Assembly (NCBI GenBank): GCA_017447515.1
Contig: JAFSNG010000049.1
Location: 62,001-126,000 of the forward strand
Direction: 5' to 3'
Length of the DNA: 64,000 nt
DNA from: Prevotella sp.
Lineage (GTDB): Bacteria; Bacteroidota; Bacteroidia; Bacteroidales; Bacteroidaceae
The notes beneath the pieces were generated by a model, which saw only the letters and a program-made list of their open reading frames with translations, made no database searches and had not been told where the DNA came from. Numbering within the stretch: position 1 is the stretch's first letter; each line of letters opens with the position of its first letter. Position numbers and translations under genes: made by a program. Shown here in pieces: positions 59,852 to 64,000 of this stretch.

Positions 59852-61996
59852 TTAAACTATTTCACGACGTTTCTCTATCACTGAGGCCTTGCAGGGGATG
59901 AACACCCATACGGTGGTACCCTTGCCAAGTTCCGATTGCAATTCGACAGTACCTCCCATCTGCTCTACCAATGCTTGCGTAATAGGCAGGTTAAGTCCCG
60001 AGCCGCAAAGCTCGTCTTGCTCGTCGCGTACGAAACGTTCGAAAGCGTGAGGCAACGTCTTTTCGTCAATACCGCGACCAGTGTCCTCAATACTGATGGC
60101 CAACTCTCCATGACGGTATTCATACTTTGTGCGGATAGTACCTTTCTCGGTGTATTTCACAGCGGTACCACACAGTTTCTCAATAACCTTGCTGACATGT
60201 TCCAAGTCGATGGTAACGAGCAACCGCTCGTAAGGATTATCTACGACGACCTTCACATCAGGACTGACGCCAGAGAGTCCGAGTTGACACCAGCTGTCAA
60301 AGAGCATGGCGAAGTCGGCCTCTTCCTTCTTGAACTCTATCATGTTGGCATCCAGTCGCGACAGGAACAAAATGTCGTTCACCAGTTGCAGCAACGAGTT
60401 TGAGTTCTGGCGTATCTCGTTCACGAACAATGCTTCGTCAGCCACGTCGTGCTCCGTCTCGAACAATTCGGCAAAACCAATCACCGTGTTCAGCGGCGTA
60501 CGAATCTCATAACTCATATTCGTCAGGAAGGCTTGTTTCAGTGTTTCTGTCTCTTGGGCTTTCTTCGTTTCAATGGCCAGTTGCTGCTCCGTTTCTATCA
60601 TCTGCGTCATATTGCGGCACATGCCGAAGTAGCGCTCTACCTGACCATCCTCATTGATGAGCGGAATCATATTGAACTGCAACCATATAGGACGACGCTT
60701 CTCGTCACGAATCTCGGTTTCTATCGTCAGTTCTACAGGGCGTCGTGTCTTATGGTCCATGCGGTTCAACGCACTGGAGATGGCACGACGGAAACGCGGC
60801 GTTCCCAAGCGGATACAGCGCAACTGCGACAGAGACAATTGGGTTTCGTTGATATTACTCGAAAGTTCCAGCGTAAATGTGTGGGGGTTGTAGTTTACCA
60901 GTCGCACCTCAGACACACGCAGGGCGTAATTCACGTTCGAGATGTATGTCTTAATACTCTTTGTTATCTCGCTGAGTTTCTTGAATCCTTCCTGCTGATG
61001 ATGGAACGATTCCACCATTTCCGTCACGTTACGACCAGCCATATAGACACCTTCCAGTTCGCCATTTTCATTGCGGATAGGATTAATCGTTGACTCGTAA
61101 TACATCCTCCCATGCAGTCCGAAGTCTTCAATATGGTAAACAGGATCCGTGTAATCACCAAAATCAACAATTGCCGATGTACGTGTATTCTCCATCTGCT
61201 GGATGTCGACACCACAGTAGAAAGGATTGTTCTGCAACAGGAAACCGTCACGGATAACCTCTTCACGATCCTTGACACCAAACTGACGACATGCCTTCTC
61301 GTTGATGTCTGTCAAAACACCGTACTTGTCGTAATAGATCATGTCCACCAACGACGATTCAAACACGGTCTGGTAGCGCAACAACAACTTGTTCACCGTC
61401 TCGCGGCGTCTTGCGTCGTCAGTCACGTCATGAAGGATGAACAGTAGGTCTTCCACCTCCTTGCGACTCTTACGGCGAGCTACGGATATAGAGAAATCGA
61501 ACACCTTCCGCGAGCCGTCCTCCTTAGGCAATTCCCTCACCCTGACAGTAGCTGAGGGAATGCGACCTTCACCAATTTCGAAAACCAACCTGCGGACTTC
61601 CTCGATATCATCACGTTCGAAAAGGCTGGCAAACTCTATCGAATTATATTCCTTTGAGAATTCACCGCCTTCCTCGATAAAGACACAATAGCGACGCTGC
61701 ATATTATAGAAACACAACTGCAGATGACTCGTCTGCAACACCAGCGACAGTCGGCCGTACTGGCTCAAGCCCTGCATCTTCGCATCCTGTTCGCGATAGT
61801 GAAAGACAAAATTGTAGAACAGCAGCACGAAGAATCCGATGAGGAAAAAGGCTGTAAAGTACGCTGTCATGTGCTGAAAGTCGAAGAGCCGTTCTACGTT
61901 GATTCCCACCTGTGCCATCGAGGGCGACGAGAAAGTCAGCAACAGGCTTCCGGCCATTGCTCGCTGGATGATATTTTTGCTACGTTTTAGGTCCAT
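59852..61996 (-). CDS. Degenerate sensor kinase-like protein, Tyr496 in place of His
   Basis: A 714-residue membrane protein: hydrophobic segments at about 13-30 and 44-64, PAS-like domains, then FLTNMSYEIRTPLNTVIGFA with Tyr496 (TAT) in place of the phosphoacceptor His. The ATPase domain is also altered: the N-box reads EKLCGTAVKYT, with Thr where Asn is expected, and the G2 box is GSGLNLPI in place of GxGLGLxI; EDTGRGI is kept. It is likely catalytically dead and may act as a binding partner. First gene of the operon, with a consensus promoter at 62037-62068. Confidence 0.88.
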   Translation of the reverse strand: MDLKRSKNIIQRAMAGSLLLTFSSPSMAQVGINVERLFDFQHMTAYFTAFFLIGFFVLLFYNFVFHYREQDAKMQGLSQYGRLSLVLQTSHLQLCFYNMQRRYCVFIEEGGEFSKEYNSIEFASLFERDDIEEVRRLVFEIGEGRIPSATVRVRELPKEDGSRKVFDFSISVARRKSRKEVEDLLFILHDVTDDARRRETVNKLLLRYQTVFESSLVDMIYYDKYGVLTDINEKACRQFGVKDREEVIRDGFLLQNNPFYCGVDIQQMENTRTSAIVDFGDYTDPVYHIEDFGLHGRMYYESTINPIRNENGELEGVYMAGRNVTEMVESFHHQQEGFKKLSEITKSIKTYISNVNYALRVSEVRLVNYNPHTFTLELSSNINETQLSLSQLRCIRLGTPRFRRAISSALNRMDHKTRRPVELTIETEIRDEKRRPIWLQFNMIPLINEDGQVERYFGMCRNMTQMIETEQQLAIETKKAQETETLKQAFLTNMSYEIRTPLNTVIGFAELFETEHDVADEALFVNEIRQNSNSLLQLVNDILFLSRLDANMIEFKKEEADFAMLFDSWCQLGLSGVSPDVKVVVDNPYERLLVTIDLEHVSKVIEKLCGTAVKYTEKGTIRTKYEYRHGELAISIEDTGRGIDEKTLPHAFERFVRDEQDELCGSGLNLPITQALVEQMGGTVELQSELGKGTTVWVFIPCKASVIEKRREIV

Positions 61997-62036
61997 CTTG
62001 CTGTTAAGGAATAGTCATTTATACCATTATTGCCCA

Positions 62037-62115
62037 CAAAGATAGGCAAAAAATAGACAATAACCAAATTTTTTATCAAAATATTTTGTATTTTGCTCAC
62101 TTATTTGTAACTTTG
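62037..62115. promoter_or_regulatory. Divergent promoters of the kinase operon and frr
   Basis: Minus strand: TTTG (62065-62068), 20 bp, TATCTTTG (62037-62044) for the kinase operon. Plus strand: TTTG (62085-62088), 19 bp, TAACTTTG (62108-62115) for frr. Both match the consensus fully; the -33 boxes are 16 bp apart. Confidence 0.7.
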
Positions 62116-62144
62116 TTGCCTATAAAACCAAAAACAGTACAATT

Positions 62145-62705
62145 ATGATAGACGTTAAAGCAACATTAGCCTCAGCTGAAGAGCGCATGGAGATGGCAGC
62201 AATGTTCCTCGAAGAGGAGCTGAACCGTGTCCGTGCCGGACGTGCCAACGTGGCCATCCTCAGCGGTGTCAGAGTAGAGTCCTATGGACAGAAAGTTCCC
62301 CTCAACCAAGTAGCCAACGTGTCGACTCCCGATGCACGTACCATTGCTATCAAGCCTTGGGACCGCAAGCAAATCAAGGACATCGAGAAGGCTATCATGG
62401 ACAGCGACGTAGGTATCACCCCTGAAAACAATGGTGAAATCATCCGCCTGGGCATTCCTCAGCCTACCGAGGAGCGTCGTCGCGACCTCGTGAAGCAGTG
62501 TAACAAGATTGCCGAGAAGGCGAAGGTCGAGGTTCGTAACGTTCGTGGCGACATCAAGGACAAGCTGAAGAAAGCCATCAAGGATGGTCTTTCTGAGGAC
62601 AACGAGAAGGATGCCGAGCTCGAACTCCAGAAGCTTCACGACAAGTACATCAAGAAGCTCGACGAGCTGATGGAAGCCAAGAACAAGGAAATCATGACCG
62701 TATAA
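62145..62705 (+). CDS. frr: Ribosome recycling factor
   Basis: A 186-residue RRF of standard length. Marks: [80 protein letters not shown], and the C-terminal coiled part. It splits post-termination ribosomes together with EF-G. The stop is 2 bp before the rsgA start, so they form one transcript. Confidence 0.97.
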   Translation: MIDVKATLASAEERMEMAAMFLEEELNRVRAGRANVAILSGVRVESYGQKVPLNQVANVSTPDARTIAIKPWDRKQIKDIEKAIMDSDVGITPENNGEIIRLGIPQPTEERRRDLVKQCNKIAEKAKVEVRNVRGDIKDKLKKAIKDGLSEDNEKDAELELQKLHDKYIKKLDELMEAKNKEIMTV

Positions 62706-62707
62706 TA

Positions 62708-63679
62708 TTGAAGGGACTTGTCATTAAGAATACTGGAAGCTGGTACACCGTCCTGACGGACGATGGCCAGCTCCTTGATTGTAAAGTGAAGGGCAATTTC
62801 CGCATCAAGGGAATACGCTCTACCAATCCTGTGGCCGTGGGCGACCGCGTCTCCATAGAGGTGAGTGGTGAGGGACCAGAGGTAAGAGGTTGGATAACGG
62901 AAATCGAAGACCGCCGCAACTACATCATCCGCAAGAGCATCAACCTCTCCAAGCAGAGCCACATCCTCGCTGCCAACGTCGATCAGGCATTGCTCGTCGT
63001 CACCGTCAGCCGTCCTGAGACCTCCACCACGTTCATCGACCGTTTCCTGGCATCCGCCGAGGCCTATCGCGTACCCGTGATACTTATATTTAATAAGGTG
63101 GACATACTCTCCGACGAAGAGCTGCACTACCAGCAAATGATGATGAACCTCTATGAGACCGTTGGTTATGAGTGCAGGGCCGTCTCTGCTACGACAGGGC
63201 AAGGCGTAGAGGAGCTGCGCCCCTTGCTCGAAGGCAAGATTACCCTCCTCAGCGGCAACAGCGGCGTGGGTAAGTCGACGCTCATCAATCGCCTTGTTCC
63301 CCATGCCAATCAGCGTGTGGCCGATATCAGCGAAGCACACCAGACAGGCATGCACACCACCACCTTCTCCGAAATGATTCCCCTCACCTCTCTCACCTCT
63401 CACCCCTCACCTCTCACCTCTAAGAGTTGGCTCATCGACACCCCAGGCATCAAGGGTTTCGGCACCTTTGATATGGAGCGCGAAGAACTCACCAGCTACT
63501 TCCGCGAAATCTTCGAGTTCTCCAAGCAGTGCCGCTTTTCCGACTGCACCCACACCCACGAACCAGGCTGTGCCGTCCTCAAGGCCGTCGAAGACCACTA
63601 CATCGCCCAAAGTCGCTATCAGTCGTATCTCTCGATGCTCGACGACAAAGACGAAAACAAATATCGCGAGGCCTACTAA
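62708..63679 (+). CDS. rsgA: Small ribosomal subunit biogenesis GTPase RsgA
   Basis: A 323-residue circularly permuted GTPase starting with TTG at 62708 ([20 protein letters not shown]). OB-fold at 1-80, then G4 IFNKVD, G1 [15 protein letters not shown], switch GMHTTTF, G3 [10 protein letters not shown] and a zinc motif [16 protein letters not shown]. It matures the 30S subunit. Between the switch and G3 there is an added stretch [16 protein letters not shown], encoded by a CTCACCTCTCACCCCTCACC-like repeat (63382-63421) that is absent from typical RsgA. Confidence 0.96.
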   Translation: MKGLVIKNTGSWYTVLTDDGQLLDCKVKGNFRIKGIRSTNPVAVGDRVSIEVSGEGPEVRGWITEIEDRRNYIIRKSINLSKQSHILAANVDQALLVVTVSRPETSTTFIDRFLASAEAYRVPVILIFNKVDILSDEELHYQQMMMNLYETVGYECRAVSATTGQGVEELRPLLEGKITLLSGNSGVGKSTLINRLVPHANQRVADISEAHQTGMHTTTFSEMIPLTSLTSHPSPLTSKSWLIDTPGIKGFGTFDMEREELTSYFREIFEFSKQCRFSDCTHTHEPGCAVLKAVEDHYIAQSRYQSYLSMLDDKDENKYREAY

Positions 63680-63697
63680 GCCCCGCGATATTTTTTA
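63661..63697 (+). terminator. Intrinsic terminator overlapping the rsgA stop
   Basis: ATCGCG-A-GGC, loop CTACTAA, GCC-C-CGCGAT, then ATTTTTTATT. The stop codon TAA lies in the loop, so coding end and terminator are combined. Confidence 0.85.
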
Positions 63698-63699
63698 TT

Positions 63700-63752
63700 A
63701 CATCAGACATCCGACATCACACATCAGACATCTTCCATCAGACATCTTACAT
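63700..63752 (+). repeat. Degenerate CATCAGACAT tandem tract
   Basis: Six imperfect units of ACATCAGACATC type fill the gap between rsgA and the aldehyde dehydrogenase gene and run into the latter's stop codon. Similar low-complexity tracts occur at gene ends at 20670-20726 and 21834-21860. Confidence 0.65.
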
Positions 63753-64000
63753 ATCCTCGTAAGTATCCAGATACGTCACGTGAGTCACCAGATACTCATC
63801 GACGCCGTGCTTGCCGTCGGCACCACCGATACCCGACTTCTTCACGCCAGCGTGGAAGCCCTGAATGGCCTCGAAGTGCTCGCGGTTGATGTAAGTCTCG
63901 CCGAACTCCAGTTCACGGCAGGCCTTCACGGCAATGTTCAGGTCCTTGGTGAAGATGCTCGAAGCCAGACCGTACTCGCAGTCGTTGGCATACTTGATGG
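63747..64000 (-). CDS. aldA: Aldehyde dehydrogenase, C-terminal part (AldA-like)
   Basis: Open to the right edge; the last 84 codons are present. The sequence YANDCEYGLASSIFTKDLN, ELEFGETYINREHFEAIQGF, HAGVKKSGIGGADGKHGVDE is the C-terminal end of a NAD-dependent aldehyde dehydrogenase close to lactaldehyde dehydrogenase AldA, which oxidises lactaldehyde from fucose or rhamnose breakdown. The catalytic Cys and NAD-binding part lie outside the window, so activity cannot be judged. Confidence 0.85.
   Translation of the reverse strand, partial: IKYANDCEYGLASSIFTKDLNIAVKACRELEFGETYINREHFEAIQGFHAGVKKSGIGGADGKHGVDEYLVTHVTYLDTYEDM

Overview
The window looks like the chromosome of a Bacteroidales bacterium, most likely a Prevotella or close relative from a gut or rumen. 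The evidence is the promoter type (TTTG, 19-20 bases, TAnnTTTG in front of many genes), almost no Shine-Dalgarno sequences, SusC/SusD pairs with lipoproteins, and tightly overlapping operons. No plasmid, phage or CRISPR signature is visible.

Layout. 1-2.5 kb: a DoxX-type membrane protein (cut by the edge), a flavin reductase-like protein and an intact IS110-family element with a long leader that may encode its bridge RNA. 2.5-12.5 kb: an accessory stretch of small enzymes and hypothetical proteins (NimA-like oxidase, beta-carbonic anhydrase, rhodanese lipoprotein, hotdog thioesterase, DUF4143-type ATPase, nitroreductase, FKBP isomerase, PHP phosphoesterase). It contains two genes cut short (a GNAT acetyltransferase and a metallo-beta-lactamase-fold hydrolase). 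12.6-16.7 kb: tRNA-His, a 26-residue membrane protein, a TPR/SpoIIE-type phosphatase and guaA.

16.7-48.1 kb is a mannan utilisation region. A leftward operon encodes a CE7-type esterase, a GH26 mannanase, a GH130 mannosylglucose phosphorylase, a GPH/MFS permease and an AGE-family (mannobiose) epimerase. By known biochemistry these convert mannan to mannobiose, then mannosyl-glucose, then mannose-1-phosphate plus glucose. A rightward SusC/SusD/lipoprotein unit is divergent from it. A second locus (36.4-48.1 kb) has SusC, SusD, two IPT-type surface glycan-binding proteins, GH5 and a second GH26. Between the two lie two tandem copies of a pair: a polytopic DUF6057-type membrane protein plus a beta-propeller lipoprotein with one CxxCH haem motif.

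48.1-64 kb: a secreted hypothetical protein, a bile-acid:sodium symporter family protein, typA and rpsO; then a leftward operon of four sensor histidine kinases without a response regulator, in which the phosphoacceptor His is present in two and replaced by Tyr in the alternating two; then frr, rsgA and the end of an aldehyde dehydrogenase gene.

The non-coding DNA is unusually rich. A family of hairpin elements sits directly downstream of -7 promoter boxes, always in sense orientation (four cases). Tandem arrays with a 21-22 bp period occur at three places, including nine units upstream of the second SusC gene. Short tandem repeats lie inside genes (five TCTAGA sites at 9-bp spacing in the epimerase; four 7-bp units in a lipoprotein signal peptide). 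The 3' ends of guaA and typA are duplicated just downstream of each gene.
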